From Mycobacterium sp. ITM-2016-00316 (GTDB lineage: Bacteria > Actinomycetota > Actinomycetes > Mycobacteriales > Mycobacteriaceae): a stretch of 64,000 bases of DNA. Made by a program: the position numbers and the translations under genes. Under the pieces are notes generated by a model, which worked only from the letters and a program-made list of their open reading frames with translations, was not told the DNA's origin and ran no database searches. Location: assembly GCF_002968335.2 (NCBI RefSeq), contig NZ_CP134398.1:1-64000 (forward strand), given 5' to 3'. Below are positions 1-12,028 of the stretch, one piece after another. Within the stretch, counting starts at the first letter, position 1. Each line of letters begins with the position of its first letter.

Positions 1-1497
1 TTGACTGCGGACCCCGATTCCTCGTTCCTCACGGTCTGGACCAATGTCGTTTCCGAGCTCAATGGAGAGACACCGTTCGGCGAGACCGTCAACGGAGGCC
101 CACGTGAGCAATTCCTCACCGCACAGCAACGTGCCTGGCTGAAACTCGTCAAACCCTTGGTCATCACCGAGGGGTTTGCCCTGCTGTCCGTGCCGTCGGC
201 CTTCGTGCAAAACGAGATCGAACGACTGCGCGAACCCATCGTCTCGGCGCTCAGCCGACAACTCGGCCAGCGCGTCGAACTCGGCGTCCGCATCGCCACC
301 CCAGGTCCGGACGACGCCTCCGAACCCGAGGCCGCGTCGGAGACCGGTGAGCAGCCCGCGACCGACAGCGAAGAAGTCGATGAGGACGGCGAGGCCCTCG
401 CCAGTGCCGAGGCCAGCTGGCCGACGTACTTCAACCGTTCCCAGAACACCGCCCCCGAAGCCAACGCCGTCAGCCTCAACCGGCGCTACACCTTCGAGAC
501 GTTCGTGATCGGCGCCTCCAACCGGTTCGCCCACGCCGCGACCCTTGCCATCTCCGAAGCACCGGCTCGGGCCTACAACCCGCTGTTCATCTGGGGCGAG
601 TCCGGCCTCGGCAAGACACACCTCCTGCACGCGGCCGGCAACTATGCCCAACGGCTCTTTCCGGGGATGCGTGTGAAGTACGTCTCCACCGAGGAATTCA
701 CCAACGACTTCATCAACTCGTTGCGTGATGACCGCAAGGCGTCCTTCAAGCGCAGTTACCGCGATGTCGACATCCTGCTCGTCGATGACATTCAGTTCAT
801 CGAGGGCAAGGACGGCATCCAGGAGGAGTTCTTCCACACCTTCAACACGCTGCACAACGCGAACAAGCAGATCGTCATCTCCTCGGACCGCTCCCCCAAA
901 CAGCTGGCCACCCTGGAGGACCGGCTGCGGACCCGTTTCGAGTGGGGCCTGATCACCGATGTGCAGCCCCCCGAGCTGGAGACCCGCATCGCCATTCTGC
1001 GAAAGAAGGCGCAGATGGATCGCCTCGACGTACCCGATGACGTGCTCGAGTTGATCGCCAGCCGCATCGAACGCAATATCCGTGAGCTCGAAGGCGCCCT
1101 CATCCGGGTCACCGCGTTCGCCTCGCTGAGCAAGACCACGATCGACAAATCGCTGGCCGAGATCGTCCTTCGGGATCTCATCTCGGACGCCAGCACCATG
1201 CAGATCAGTACCGCGACGATCATGGCCGCCACCGCCGAGTACTTCGAAACCAGCATCGAAGAGCTCCGTGGACCCGGTAAGACCCGCGCACTGGCGCAGT
1301 CCCGCCAGATCGCCATGTACCTGTGCCGTGAGCTCACCGATCTGTCGCTGCCCCGCATCGGGGAAGCCTTCGGCCGCGACCACACCACGGTCATGTACGC
1401 CGAGCGCAAGATCCGCGACGGCATGGCCGAACGACGCGAGATCTTCGATCACGTCAAGGAACTCACCACCCGGATCCGCCAGCGCTCCAAGCGCTGA
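1..1497 (+). CDS. dnaA: Chromosomal replication initiator protein DnaA
   Basis: DnaA binds 9-bp boxes at oriC, forms an ATP-dependent filament and melts the origin. The 498-residue protein has all four domains: an N-terminal oligomerisation domain (about 1-100), an acidic variable linker (about 100-150), an AAA+ domain with Walker A GESGLGKT at 199-206 and Walker B ILLVDD at 258-263, and a C-terminal DNA-binding domain with the signature DHTTVMYA starting at residue 460. The start codon is TTG at base 1, so upstream signals lie outside the window. The length is close to that of M. tuberculosis DnaA. It is followed directly by the origin and dnaN, the usual mycobacterial order. The identification is secure; only the start could be debated. 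Confidence 0.98.
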   Translation: MTADPDSSFLTVWTNVVSELNGETPFGETVNGGPREQFLTAQQRAWLKLVKPLVITEGFALLSVPSAFVQNEIERLREPIVSALSRQLGQRVELGVRIATPGPDDASEPEAASETGEQPATDSEEVDEDGEALASAEASWPTYFNRSQNTAPEANAVSLNRRYTFETFVIGASNRFAHAATLAISEAPARAYNPLFIWGESGLGKTHLLHAAGNYAQRLFPGMRVKYVSTEEFTNDFINSLRDDRKASFKRSYRDVDILLVDDIQFIEGKDGIQEEFFHTFNTLHNANKQIVISSDRSPKQLATLEDRLRTRFEWGLITDVQPPELETRIAILRKKAQMDRLDVPDDVLELIASRIERNIRELEGALIRVTAFASLSKTTIDKSLAEIVLRDLISDASTMQISTATIMAATAEYFETSIEELRGPGKTRALAQSRQIAMYLCRELTDLSLPRIGEAFGRDHTTVMYAERKIRDGMAERREIFDHVKELTTRIRQRSKR

Positions 1498-2012
1498 GCC
1501 CACTCTCGAGTCGTTCCGGCGACAAAAATTGCGAAAAACTTGTGACCCGTTGGCACCAGTCGTCACACAAAATCGGTGTGGAAACTGCTGTGCACAACCT
1601 GGGTGAAACCTCCGGTCAACCCGGGGTCCACTCCACAATCACATGGTTATCCACAGCCGCCCCCCATCCGTCCGATATTGCTCCACAGGCTGCACACACC
1701 CCGTGCACCGCCACCACCTGCGTGGAACCGCCTCGATCCACAGCTTCCACAGGACCTATTACTGTTGCTTTTATCTCTAGAAGGTTCATCTTCTAAAAGC
1801 AGGCTGTTGGGGACAGAGCACGGAGCTCTCCGATCGAGGCTCCTGCGGAGCCACGCACCCGGCGCTCGAATCGCTTTCAAGTTCGCGCCGAACGCTCTAC
1901 GGTGGTGATTCGATACGCCGGTGCGATCGTCGACCAGTTCGCGACTACGCTCGGAGTGACACGGGGAATCCGCTGGTTGATGCTGGTTGATGCGGTAGAT
2001 CGAAGGGACGTT
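1498..2012. other. oriC: Chromosomal origin of replication oriC (dnaA-dnaN intergenic region)
   Basis: This 515-base non-coding gap between dnaA and dnaN is where mycobacterial oriC lies. It holds one perfect DnaA box (1647-1655) and several degenerate copies of the TCCACA core or its complement: around 1577 (TGTGGAAAC), 1682, 1721, 1734-1742 (CGATCCACA) and 1743-1751 (GCTTCCACA). The segment at about 1754-1800 is markedly richer in A and T than its surroundings and is the best candidate for the duplex-unwinding element. The dnaN promoter must also lie here, but I could not pick a convincing -35/-10 pair. Confidence 0.9.
1647..1655 (+). promoter_or_regulatory. DnaA box, perfect TTATCCACA
   Basis: The sequence TTATCCACA matches the consensus DnaA-binding 9-mer exactly. 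It is the only perfect copy I found in the dnaA-dnaN gap; the neighbouring copies are degenerate. Confidence 0.85.
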
Positions 2013-3212
2013 ATGGACGTGGTGACGACGAATGTTGGTCTCACCGATTTGAAGTTCCGTCTGGTACGCGAGGATTTTGCCGATGCGGTGGCGTGGGTGG
2101 CCCGCAGTCTGCCGTCTCGGCCTACCGTCCCGGTGCTCGCCGGCGTGCTTCTGACCGGCTCCGACGACGGCCTGACCATCTCCGGATACGACTACGAAAC
2201 CTCCGCCGAGGTGCGCGTTGCGGCTGAGATCGCTTCTCCTGGAAGCGCTTTGGTTTCCGGCCGGTTGCTCTCGGATATCACCCGGTCCTTGCCCGCCAAA
2301 CCGGTGGACGTCAGCGTCGAGGGCACCCGGGTATTGCTGAGCTGCGGCAGCGCCCGCTTCTCGCTGCCGACGATGGCTGTCGAGGACTACCCCTCGTTGC
2401 CCGCCCTGCCCGATGAGACCGGGGTGGTGTCCGCCGATCTGTTCGGAGAGGCCATCGGCCAGGTCGCCGTCGCGGCCGGTCGCGACGACACCCTGCCGAT
2501 GCTGACCGGCATCCGTGTGGAGATCTCCGGTGACAAGGTTGTTTTGGCCGCCACCGACCGGTTCCGGCTGGCCGTGCGCGAGCTGACCTGGTCGACGGAT
2601 TCGGCCGGCGTCGAAGCCGCTGTGCTGGTGCCGGCGAAAACGTTGTCCGAGGCCGCCAAGACGGGCACCGACGGGACCGAAGTTCATCTGGCGCTCGGTG
2701 CCGGCGCGGCCGTCGGCAAAGAGGGCCTGCTCGGTATCCGTAGTAACGGCAAGCGGACCACCACACGGCTACTGGATGCTGAATTCCCGAAGTTCCGTCA
2801 GTTGCTGCCGACCGAACACACTGCGGTCGCCACGGTCGGCGTCGCCGAGTTGACCGAGGCGATCAAACGCGTCGCCTTGGTGGCCGACCGTGGTGCCCAG
2901 GTCAGGATGGAGTTCAACGAGGATGGCGTGCGGCTGTCCGCGGGCGCCGACGATGTCGGCCGCGCCGAAGAAGACCTGCAGGTGGAATTCGCCGGCGAGC
3001 CGCTGACCATCGCGTTCAATCCGACCTATCTGACCGATGGTCTGGGTTCGTTGCACTCCGAGCGCGTCACATTCGGCTTCACGACACCCAGCCGTCCCGC
3101 GGTGTTGCGTCCCGCAGGGGACAATGGTGTCGAGGCCGGCGCGACGGGGCCGTTCCCCGCCGCGCAGACCGACTATGTCTATTTGTTGATGCCGGTGCGG
3201 CTTCCGGGCTGA
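2013..3212 (+). CDS. dnaN: DNA polymerase III subunit beta (sliding clamp)
   Basis: The beta clamp encircles DNA and tethers the replicative polymerase and repair enzymes. The 399-residue protein contains the well-conserved mycobacterial N-terminus [18 protein letters not shown] and the expected three-fold clamp architecture. The reading frame is open further upstream, to about 1902, but the ATG at 2013 is chosen because AAGGGA lies just before it and because the protein then starts where M. tuberculosis DnaN does. The C-terminal segment [12 protein letters not shown] is typical of the family. It lies between oriC and gnd. Secure call. Confidence 0.97.
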   Translation: MDVVTTNVGLTDLKFRLVREDFADAVAWVARSLPSRPTVPVLAGVLLTGSDDGLTISGYDYETSAEVRVAAEIASPGSALVSGRLLSDITRSLPAKPVDVSVEGTRVLLSCGSARFSLPTMAVEDYPSLPALPDETGVVSADLFGEAIGQVAVAAGRDDTLPMLTGIRVEISGDKVVLAATDRFRLAVRELTWSTDSAGVEAAVLVPAKTLSEAAKTGTDGTEVHLALGAGAAVGKEGLLGIRSNGKRTTTRLLDAEFPKFRQLLPTEHTAVATVGVAELTEAIKRVALVADRGAQVRMEFNEDGVRLSAGADDVGRAEEDLQVEFAGEPLTIAFNPTYLTDGLGSLHSERVTFGFTTPSRPAVLRPAGDNGVEAGATGPFPAAQTDYVYLLMPVRLPG

Positions 3213-3243
3213 CCTGCTGACCGTCGCGGAGGGACGCACGCAT

Positions 3244-4137
3244 ATGCAACTCGGGCTGATCGGGCTGGGCAAGATGGGTTTCAACATGCGGGAACGCCTG
3301 CGTGCCGGAGACCACGAGGTGGTCGGCTACGACCCTCGCCCCGAGGTCACGGATGTTCCGACACTGGCCGCGCTGGCCGAGGCGCTGCCGGCGCCGCGCA
3401 CGGTGTGGGTGATGGTGCCCTCCGGTGAGGTCACCCGTACTACCATCGCCGAACTCGCCGAGGTGCTCGAGCCAGGAGACTTGGTGATAGACGGTGGCAA
3501 CTCCCGCTACACCGAAGACGGACTGCACGCGAAGCTGCTGGGCGACAAGGGAATCGCGTTCATCGATGCCGGTGTCTCCGGTGGTATCTGGGGTCTGACC
3601 GAGGGTTACGGACTGATGGTCGGCGGCAGCGACGAGGACGTCGCGCGCGCCATGCCGATCTTCGACACCCTGCGTCCCGACGGCGAGCAGGCCGACGGTT
3701 TCGTGCACGCCGGCCCGGTGGGTGCCGGACATTTCACCAAGATGGTGCACAACGGCGTCGAGTACGCGTTGATGACCGCCTATGCCGAGGGCTACGAAAT
3801 GCTCGCCGCCGAGGAGCTCGTCAAGGATCCGCAGGCCGTCTATCAGGCGTGGACCAACGGCACGGTGGTGCGGTCCTGGCTGCAGCAGCTGCTGGCCAAG
3901 GCGTTGAAGGAAGATCCGGGTCTGGACAATCTGACCGGATACACCGAAGACTCCGGTGAAGGACGTTGGACGGTCGAAGAAGCCATCCGGCTGCGGGTCC
4001 CGGTTCCCGGTATCGCCGCTTCGTTGTTCGCCAGATTCCTTTCCCGCCAGGAAGATTCACCGACCATGAAGGCCGTTGCCGCCCTTCGCAACCAGTTCGG
4101 CGGACATGCGGTGCAGCGGATTTCGGAATCCGGCTAG
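3244..4137 (+). CDS. gnd: 6-phosphogluconate dehydrogenase, decarboxylating (short GntZ/YqeC type)
   Basis: This enzyme converts 6-phosphogluconate to ribulose 5-phosphate and CO2 in the pentose phosphate pathway, with reduction of NAD or NADP. The 297-residue protein begins with a Rossmann dinucleotide-binding motif, GLIGLGKMG, and carries the substrate-binding stretches [10 protein letters not shown] and [16 protein letters not shown] with the catalytic Lys. The length is that of the short dimeric form, not the roughly 470-residue enteric form. A clear ribosome-binding site (GGAGGG) precedes the ATG. Its position between dnaN and recF is typical of mycobacteria such as M. smegmatis. Cofactor preference cannot be fixed from sequence alone. 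Confidence 0.93.
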   Translation: MQLGLIGLGKMGFNMRERLRAGDHEVVGYDPRPEVTDVPTLAALAEALPAPRTVWVMVPSGEVTRTTIAELAEVLEPGDLVIDGGNSRYTEDGLHAKLLGDKGIAFIDAGVSGGIWGLTEGYGLMVGGSDEDVARAMPIFDTLRPDGEQADGFVHAGPVGAGHFTKMVHNGVEYALMTAYAEGYEMLAAEELVKDPQAVYQAWTNGTVVRSWLQQLLAKALKEDPGLDNLTGYTEDSGEGRWTVEEAIRLRVPVPGIAASLFARFLSRQEDSPTMKAVAALRNQFGGHAVQRISESG

Positions 4138-4139
4138 TT

Positions 4140-5300
4140 TTGTACGTACGCCATCTGGGATTGACGGACTTCAGGTCGTGGCCGCGGGTCGACCTGGAAC
4201 TCGAGCCCGGACAGACGGTCTTCGTCGCGCCCAATGGCTATGGTAAGACCAATCTCATTGAAGCACTGTGGTATTCGGCGACACTCGGCTCACACCGGGT
4301 GGCGTCTGACGCACCGCTGATCCGCTCCGGTGCCGAACGTGCGGTGGTGTCTACCATCGTGGTGAACGAGGGCCGGGAACTCGGGGTGGATCTGGAGATC
4401 ACCACCGGGCGGGCCAACAAGGCCCGGCTGAACCGGTCTCCGGTCCGCAGCCCCCGAGAGATCCTGGGCGTCTTGCGGGCGGTGCTGTTCGCACCGGAGG
4501 ATCTGGCGCTGGTGCGTGGCGACCCGGCGGAACGACGCCGGTATCTCGACGAGGTCGCGACCACCCGACGGCCCCGCATCGCGGGCGTGCGCGCCGACTA
4601 CGACAAGGTCGTCCGGCAGCGCACCGCGCTGCTGAAGTCTGCCGGCCCGGCACGGCACCGCGGGGACACCTCGATGCTGGACACGCTGGAGTCCTGGGAC
4701 GGCCACCTGGCTGCACATGGCGCACAGCTCATCTCGGCGCGGGTCGACCTCGTCAACCAACTCGCACCCGAGGTCGAGAAGGCTTATCAATTGCTGGCAC
4801 CGGCATCACGGCCCGCGGCGATCAGATACCGGAGCTCGGTGGAGATCATCGAGAACGAGGCCGCGGCGGGCACCATCGACCCTGCGGTGTTCGAGGTCGC
4901 ATTGCTCGAGGAGTTGAGTCGCAAGCGGTCCGCCGAACTGGAACGCGGTGTCTGCCTGGTCGGGCCGCACCGCGACGACCTCGAACTGCGCCTTGGTGAA
5001 CAGCCCGCGAAAGGGTTCGCCAGTCACGGTGAATCCTGGTCGATGGCTTTGGGTTTGCGGTTGGCAGCCTACGAACTGTTGCGTGCGGAAGGTTCGGACC
5101 CGGTGCTGCTGCTCGACGACGTGTTCGCCGAGCTCGACAGTGCGCGACGGCGGGCACTGGCCAAGGTGGCGGCCTCGGCGGAGCAGGTGCTGGTGACCGC
5201 AGCGGTGCCCGAGGATCTGCCCGTGGACTGGGACGTGCGCCGAATCGAGGTCACGATGCGCGATGATGACAGTGGACGCATTTCAGAGGTGGTGACGTGA
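4140..5300 (+). CDS. recF: DNA replication and repair protein RecF
   Basis: RecF is an SMC-like ATPase that helps load RecA at single-strand gaps. The 386-residue protein has Walker A PNGYGKTN near residue 35, the ABC-type signature region, and Walker B as [13 protein letters not shown] near the C-terminus. The chosen start is the TTG at 4140, two bases after the gnd stop, because the product then begins [13 protein letters not shown], matching the family start; the frame is open upstream inside gnd, but that part is unrelated. Close packing with gnd and the overlapping DUF721 gene suggests one transcript. The TTG start is an inference from homology. Confidence 0.94.
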   Translation: MYVRHLGLTDFRSWPRVDLELEPGQTVFVAPNGYGKTNLIEALWYSATLGSHRVASDAPLIRSGAERAVVSTIVVNEGRELGVDLEITTGRANKARLNRSPVRSPREILGVLRAVLFAPEDLALVRGDPAERRRYLDEVATTRRPRIAGVRADYDKVVRQRTALLKSAGPARHRGDTSMLDTLESWDGHLAAHGAQLISARVDLVNQLAPEVEKAYQLLAPASRPAAIRYRSSVEIIENEAAAGTIDPAVFEVALLEELSRKRSAELERGVCLVGPHRDDLELRLGEQPAKGFASHGESWSMALGLRLAAYELLRAEGSDPVLLLDDVFAELDSARRRALAKVAASAEQVLVTAAVPEDLPVDWDVRRIEVTMRDDDSGRISEVVT

Positions 5301-5854
5301 TCGAGGACGATGAGGCGCAGGGCCCGCCGGATCATCTGGCCGGTCTGACCGGAATGGACATGGTGCGCCGCGCGCTCGAGGAGGCCCGCGGTGCCGCGCG
5401 CAGCCAGGGTAAGGATGTCGGGCGCGGCAGGGTGGCTCCCGCCAAGCGCGCCCCGATCACCGGTAAGCGCCGCAGATGGTCCGGACCCGGCCCGGATGCC
5501 CGCGATCCACAGTCGTTCAGCGCGGCCACCCGCGACCTCGCACAATCCCGCGGATGGTCGAAACAGGTGGCCGAAGGATCCGTGCTGGGTCAGTGGGCCA
5601 CGGTCGTCGGCGATCAGATCGCCGACCATGCGATACCTACCAGCCTGCGGGACGGGGTGCTGACGGTGTCGGCCGAATCGACGGCATGGGCCACCCAGCT
5701 GCGGATGGTGCAGGCCCAGCTCCTGGCCAAGATCGCGGCGGCCGTCGGGGACGGGGTGGTGACCACGATGAAGATCCAGGGACCGGTGGCGCCGTCGTGG
5801 CGGAAGGGCAATCGCAGCGTCCCGGGGCGCGGCCCGCGCGACACCTACGGATAG
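5297..5854 (+). CDS. DUF721 family protein (Rv0004 homologue)
   Basis: A 185-residue protein of the DciA-like DUF721 family, which is found next to recF and gyrB in nearly all actinobacteria. DciA proteins are implicated in loading the replicative helicase in bacteria that lack DnaC, and mycobacteria have no DnaC, so a role in helicase loading is likely. The N-terminal half is basic and low in complexity. The conserved domain lies at about 75-165 and includes [20 protein letters not shown]. The GTG start overlaps the recF stop by four bases, implying translational coupling. Function in this organism is inferred from family and context. Confidence 0.9.
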   Translation: MIEDDEAQGPPDHLAGLTGMDMVRRALEEARGAARSQGKDVGRGRVAPAKRAPITGKRRRWSGPGPDARDPQSFSAATRDLAQSRGWSKQVAEGSVLGQWATVVGDQIADHAIPTSLRDGVLTVSAESTAWATQLRMVQAQLLAKIAAAVGDGVVTTMKIQGPVAPSWRKGNRSVPGRGPRDTYG

Positions 5855-5981
5855 TGGTCGTCTGAGGCCGTCGATACGCCGGAAATCGAGCTGCTTGAGC
5901 GTCCCGACGCTCCGATAGGCCAGAAATTCCGCGCACGGCGCGGTTAGGTAGGTGGAAACGCCGCTACAGATTCAGTCCTGA

Positions 5982-8090
<2,109 letters not shown>

Positions 8091-8146
8091 CGCCCGTTGA
8101 CCTTCCCCTTCCCCTTCCCAGCTGCTCATAGACGAGCGAGGAGCAC

Positions 8147-10702
8147 ATGACAGACACCACCCTGCCCCCGGGCGACGACGGCGCCACCACCGATCGCATC
8201 GAACCGGTGGACATCCAGCAGGAGATGCAGCGCAGCTACATCGATTACGCGATGAGCGTCATCGTGGGGCGCGCACTTCCGGAGGTCCGCGACGGGCTCA
8301 AGCCGGTGCACCGCCGCGTGCTCTACGCCATGTACGACTCGGGCTTCCGGCCCGACCGCGGTCACGCGAAATCCGCCCGCTCGGTTGCCGAAACGATGGG
8401 CAACTACCACCCGCACGGTGACTCGTCGATCTACGACACCCTGGTCCGGATGGCCCAGCCGTGGTCACTGCGCTACCCGCTTGTCGACGGCCAGGGCAAC
8501 TTCGGCTCGCCGGGCAACGACCCGCCGGCCGCCATGCGCTACACCGAGGCCCGGCTGACGCCGCTGGCCATGGAGATGCTGCGCGAAATCGACGAAGAGA
8601 CAGTCGATTTCATCCCGAACTACGACGGCCGCGTGCAGGAGCCGACCGTCCTTCCCAGCCGGTTCCCCAACCTGCTGGCCAACGGTTCCGGTGGCATCGC
8701 GGTCGGTATGGCCACCAACATGCCCCCGCACAACCTCCGCGAGCTCGCGGAGGCCGTCTTCTGGTGCCTGGACAACTACGAGGCCGACGAGGAAGAGACG
8801 CTGGCGGCCGTGTGCGAGCGGGTCAAGGGACCCGACTTCCCCACCTACGGTCTGATCGTCGGTTCCCAGGGCATCCACGACGCGTACACCACGGGCCGCG
8901 GTTCCATCCGCATGCGCGGTGTCGTCGAGGTCGAGGAGGACTCCCGGGGACGCACGCTGCTGGTGATCACCGAGCTGCCCTACCAGGTGAACCACGACAA
9001 CTTCATCACCTCGATCGCCGATCAGGTGCGCGACGCCAAGCTCGCGGGCATCTCCAATATCGAAGATCAGAGCTCCGACCGGGTCGGCTTGCGGATCGTC
9101 GTCGAGGTCAAGCGCGACGCCGTGGCCAAGGTGGTGCTCAACAATCTCTACAAGCACACCCAGCTGCAGACCAGCTTCGGCGCGAACATGCTGTCGATCG
9201 TCGACGGAGTGCCCCGCACGCTGCGCATCGATCAGTTGATCCGGCTGTATGTGGTGCACCAGTTGGACGTCATCGTGCGGCGGACCATCTACCGGCTGCG
9301 CAAGGCCAACGAACGGGCCCACATCCTGCGCGGTCTGGTCAAGGCGCTCGACGCGCTCGACGAGGTCATCGCGTTGATCCGGGCATCGGCCAACGTCGAC
9401 GTCGCGCGGTCGGGCCTGATCGAGTTGCTCGATGTCGATGAGATCCAGGCGCAGGCGATCCTGGACATGCAGCTGCGGCGCCTCGCCGCTCTCGAACGCC
9501 AGCGCATCGTCAACGACCTCGCCAAGATCGAAGCCGAGATCGCCGACCTCGAGGACATCCTGGCCAAGCCGGAGCGGCAGCGCGCGATCGTGCACGACGA
9601 GTTGGCCGAACTGGCCGACAAGTACGGCGATGACCGGCGCACCCGGATTGTCCCGGCCGACGGTGATGTCGCCGATGAGGACCTCATCGCCCGTGAAGAG
9701 GTCGTCGTCACGATCACCGAGACCGGCTATGCCAAGCGCACGAAGTCCGACCTCTACCGAAGCCAGAAGCGCGGCGGCAAGGGAGTCCAGGGCGCGGGGC
9801 TCAAGCAGGACGACATCGTCAATCACTTCTTCGTCTGCTCGACCCACGACTGGATCCTGTTCTTCACCACGCAGGGCCGGGTGTACCGGGCCAAGGCCTA
9901 CGAGCTCCCGGAGGCGTCCAGGACGGCTCGTGGCCAGCACGTGGCCAACCTGCTGGCGTTCCAGCCGGAGGAGCGCATCGCCCAGGTCATCCAGCTCAAG
10001 AGCTACGAGGATGCTCCGTACCTGGTGTTGGCCACCCGCAAGGGATTGGTCAAGAAGTCCAAGCTCACCGACTTCGACTCGAACCGTTCCGGTGGCATCG
10101 TCGCGGTGAACCTGCGCGACGACGACGAGTTGGTCGGTGCGGTCCTGTGCTCGGCCGAGGAAGACCTGTTGCTGGTCAGCGCCAAGGGCCAGTCCATCCG
10201 GTTCTCGGCCACCGACGAGGCGTTGCGGCCGATGGGGCGCGCCACCTCCGGTGTCCAGGGCATGCGGTTCAACGAAGAGGACCAGCTGCTGTCGCTGAAC
10301 GTCGTCCGCGAAGGCACGTATTTGCTGGTCGCGACGTCCGGCGGCTACGCCAAGCGCACCGCGATCGAGGAATACTCCGCGCAGGGCCGTGGCGGCAAGG
10401 GCATCCTCACCGTCCAGTACGACCCCAAGCGTGGCAGTCTGGTCGGAGCCCTGATCGTCGACGATGAGACCGAGCTGTACGCCATCACCTCCGGCGGCGG
10501 TGTCATCAGGACGGCCGCTCGCCAGGTCCGCAAGGCCGGGCGCCAGACCAAGGGCGTCCGCTTGATGAACCTGGGCGAGGGCGACACACTGATTGCGATT
10601 GCGCGGAATGCCGAAGGCGGCGACGAGTCTGACGGCGACGAGGTCGAGGGCAGCGAACCCGAAGCCACCGAACCCGACAGCACCGAGCCCGACGCAACGT
10701 GA
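8147..10702 (+). CDS. gyrA: DNA gyrase subunit A
   Basis: GyrA carries the catalytic tyrosine that breaks and rejoins DNA. The 851-residue protein contains the active-site segment [10 protein letters not shown] with Tyr132 and the six-bladed C-terminal beta-pinwheel with the GyrA box QKRGGKG. The quinolone-resistance region reads [13 protein letters not shown]; Ser93 aligns with Ala90 of M. tuberculosis, and Asp97 with its Asp94. The gene has no intein, unlike gyrA of some mycobacteria. An acidic, repetitive tail (roughly the last 35 residues) ends the protein, as in relatives. A GAGGAG-type ribosome-binding site precedes the ATG. Confidence 0.98.
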   Translation: MTDTTLPPGDDGATTDRIEPVDIQQEMQRSYIDYAMSVIVGRALPEVRDGLKPVHRRVLYAMYDSGFRPDRGHAKSARSVAETMGNYHPHGDSSIYDTLVRMAQPWSLRYPLVDGQGNFGSPGNDPPAAMRYTEARLTPLAMEMLREIDEETVDFIPNYDGRVQEPTVLPSRFPNLLANGSGGIAVGMATNMPPHNLRELAEAVFWCLDNYEADEEETLAAVCERVKGPDFPTYGLIVGSQGIHDAYTTGRGSIRMRGVVEVEEDSRGRTLLVITELPYQVNHDNFITSIADQVRDAKLAGISNIEDQSSDRVGLRIVVEVKRDAVAKVVLNNLYKHTQLQTSFGANMLSIVDGVPRTLRIDQLIRLYVVHQLDVIVRRTIYRLRKANERAHILRGLVKALDALDEVIALIRASANVDVARSGLIELLDVDEIQAQAILDMQLRRLAALERQRIVNDLAKIEAEIADLEDILAKPERQRAIVHDELAELADKYGDDRRTRIVPADGDVADEDLIAREEVVVTITETGYAKRTKSDLYRSQKRGGKGVQGAGLKQDDIVNHFFVCSTHDWILFFTTQGRVYRAKAYELPEASRTARGQHVANLLAFQPEERIAQVIQLKSYEDAPYLVLATRKGLVKKSKLTDFDSNRSGGIVAVNLRDDDELVGAVLCSAEEDLLLVSAKGQSIRFSATDEALRPMGRATSGVQGMRFNEEDQLLSLNVVREGTYLLVATSGGYAKRTAIEEYSAQGRGGKGILTVQYDPKRGSLVGALIVDDETELYAITSGGGVIRTAARQVRKAGRQTKGVRLMNLGEGDTLIAIARNAEGGDESDGDEVEGSEPEATEPDSTEPDAT

Positions 10703-10750
10703 CGCGACGCCGCTGCCATCTCGGCACGGCCTGAGACAAGGAGCCGCTAG

Positions 10751-11665
10751 GTGACTTCACCGAACGAGCCCGGACACCCGCGTGCGGGCGAGGGCCCCGG
10801 CAGCGCCAACGGAGCGCCTGCCGGGCCGCCGGGACGCGCGGCCGCCGAGTCCGGCGACGTTCCCCCCTGGCAACGGGGTCCGGCTGCCCGGGCGAACGGG
10901 CCGCGTCCCGCGGAACAGGGCACCCCGCCCCGTCCCGCGGAAGCGCCGCGTGGGTCCGAGGGCCCACGGCCCACGGAGTCGCAGCGCCCCGCCGAAGGGC
11001 CCCGTCCCACCGAGGCACAGCGTCCGCCGGAGGGACAGCGTCCCCCGGCCCGCTCCCCCGGTGCCGACGCCCGCCTGGGCCAGTTCATCGCCGGCGTGCC
11101 GAGTACGGCCAACCGGGACACCGAGGTCGTGCCGGCCCGTACCCCGGAACGGCCCGAGGGCCCGCGCTCGGAGAATTACGCCAGCGAACTGCCGGACCTG
11201 TCCGCACAGTCCCGGCCTCCGCGCCCGGCGAACGCCCCCGCGCCCGCCGAGCAGCGTCCGGCGGCCCCGGCCGGCCGGGTGCAGGTGGCCAAGAAGTCGG
11301 CGGGCCCGGTGCGGGCGAGCATGCAGATCCGCCGGATCGATCCGTGGAGCACGCTGAAGGTCTCCCTGGTGCTCTCCGGTGCGCTGTTCTTCGTGTGGAT
11401 GATCGCCGTAGCCTTCCTGTACCTGGTGCTCGGCGGCATGGGCGTGTGGACCAAGCTGAACAGCAACGTCGGCGACCTGCTGACCAGTGACAGCGGAACC
11501 GGTGGCGAACTCATCTCCAGCGGAACGATTTTCGGCGGTGCGACGCTGATCGGTCTGGTCAATATCGTCTTGCTGACGGCGATGGCGACCGCCGGTGCGT
11601 TCATCTACAACCTCATCACCGACCTGGTCGGCGGCGTCGAGGTGACCCTGGCGGATCGGGACTGA
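10751..11665 (+). CDS. DUF3566 membrane protein (Rv0007 homologue)
   Basis: A 304-residue protein with a long Pro/Arg/Gly-rich, probably disordered N-terminal half (to about 190), containing repeated PRPTE/QRPPE-like units. A DUF3566 domain follows, with two predicted membrane helices, at about 205-230 and 255-280. The basic segment [16 protein letters not shown] marks the domain start. It follows gyrA and precedes tRNA-Ile in many mycobacteria. The molecular function is unknown; the topology suggests an inner-membrane protein with a cytoplasmic disordered arm. The GTG start lies after an AAGGAG ribosome-binding site. Low-complexity regions make the exact length variable among species. Confidence 0.88.
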   Translation: MTSPNEPGHPRAGEGPGSANGAPAGPPGRAAAESGDVPPWQRGPAARANGPRPAEQGTPPRPAEAPRGSEGPRPTESQRPAEGPRPTEAQRPPEGQRPPARSPGADARLGQFIAGVPSTANRDTEVVPARTPERPEGPRSENYASELPDLSAQSRPPRPANAPAPAEQRPAAPAGRVQVAKKSAGPVRASMQIRRIDPWSTLKVSLVLSGALFFVWMIAVAFLYLVLGGMGVWTKLNSNVGDLLTSDSGTGGELISSGTIFGGATLIGLVNIVLLTAMATAGAFIYNLITDLVGGVEVTLADRD

Positions 11666-11731
11666 TCCTCGCGGTTTGGGCGATGGGCCGTGCTTACGGT
11701 AATCTCGTCGCTCGGCCGTAAAGGTTGTTAC

Positions 11732-11805
11732 GGGCCTATAGCTCAGGTGGTTAGAGCGCTTCGCTGATAACGAAGAGGTCGGAGGTTCGAGTCCTCCTAG
11801 GCCCA
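11732..11805 (+). tRNA. ileT: tRNA-Ile (GAT anticodon)
   Basis: A 74-base cloverleaf with acceptor arms GGGCCTA and TAGGCCC, a D-arm beginning AGCTCAG, anticodon GAT at 11766-11768 and the T-arm GGAGGTTCGAGTCCTCC. CCA is not encoded. It is the tRNA-Ile expected after gyrA in mycobacteria. Confidence 0.97.
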
Positions 11806-11821
11806 CGGAAGGGTATGCACC

Positions 11822-11926
11822 ATGAAGCTGGTGTTGGTGGCGGTGCTGGCAGCCGCAGCGGTGATCGTGTACCGATCCCGGCACGGTGTCGAGGTCTGGC
11901 ACACCACCGAGGCCCGCCTCGCATAA
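11822..11926 (+). CDS. 34-residue membrane miniprotein between tRNA-Ile and tRNA-Ala (DLW-39-like)
   Basis: A short ORF of 34 codons starting at ATG, preceded by GGAAGGG. It encodes a hydrophobic N-terminal helix rich in Val, Ala and Leu (about residues 3-17), then a short polar tail, YRSRHGVEVWHTTEARLA. A small protein of this shape, called DLW-39, is annotated at the same place in other actinobacteria; the tail here lacks an exact DLW motif, so the assignment is tentative. The gene sits in the 129-base gap between two tRNA genes. A single-pass membrane peptide of unknown function is the likeliest reading. Confidence 0.6.
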   Translation: MKLVLVAVLAAAAVIVYRSRHGVEVWHTTEARLA

Positions 11927-11934
11927 CCCCGTAA

Positions 11935-12007
11935 GGGGCCTTAGCTCAGTTGGTAGAGCGCTGCCTTTGCAAGGCAGATGTCAGGAGTTCGAATCTCCTA
12001 GGCTCCA
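11935..12007 (+). tRNA. alaT: tRNA-Ala (TGC anticodon)
   Basis: A 73-base cloverleaf with acceptor arms GGGGCCT and AGGCTCC (one G-U pair), D-arm TAGCTCAG, anticodon TGC at 11968-11970 and T-arm AGGAGTTCGAATCTCCT. CCA is not encoded. Confidence 0.97.
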
Positions 12008-12028
12008 CAATTCTCAGCGCGACCGTGT

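Noticed and set aside
8465..9940. Long antisense frame across gyrA
   Set aside because: Same cause; it is low in coding quality and lies wholly within gyrA.
8147..10702. Possible intein in gyrA
   Set aside because: Inteins occur in gyrA of some mycobacteria, but the gene is the normal length and the active-site region [10 protein letters not shown] is uninterrupted.
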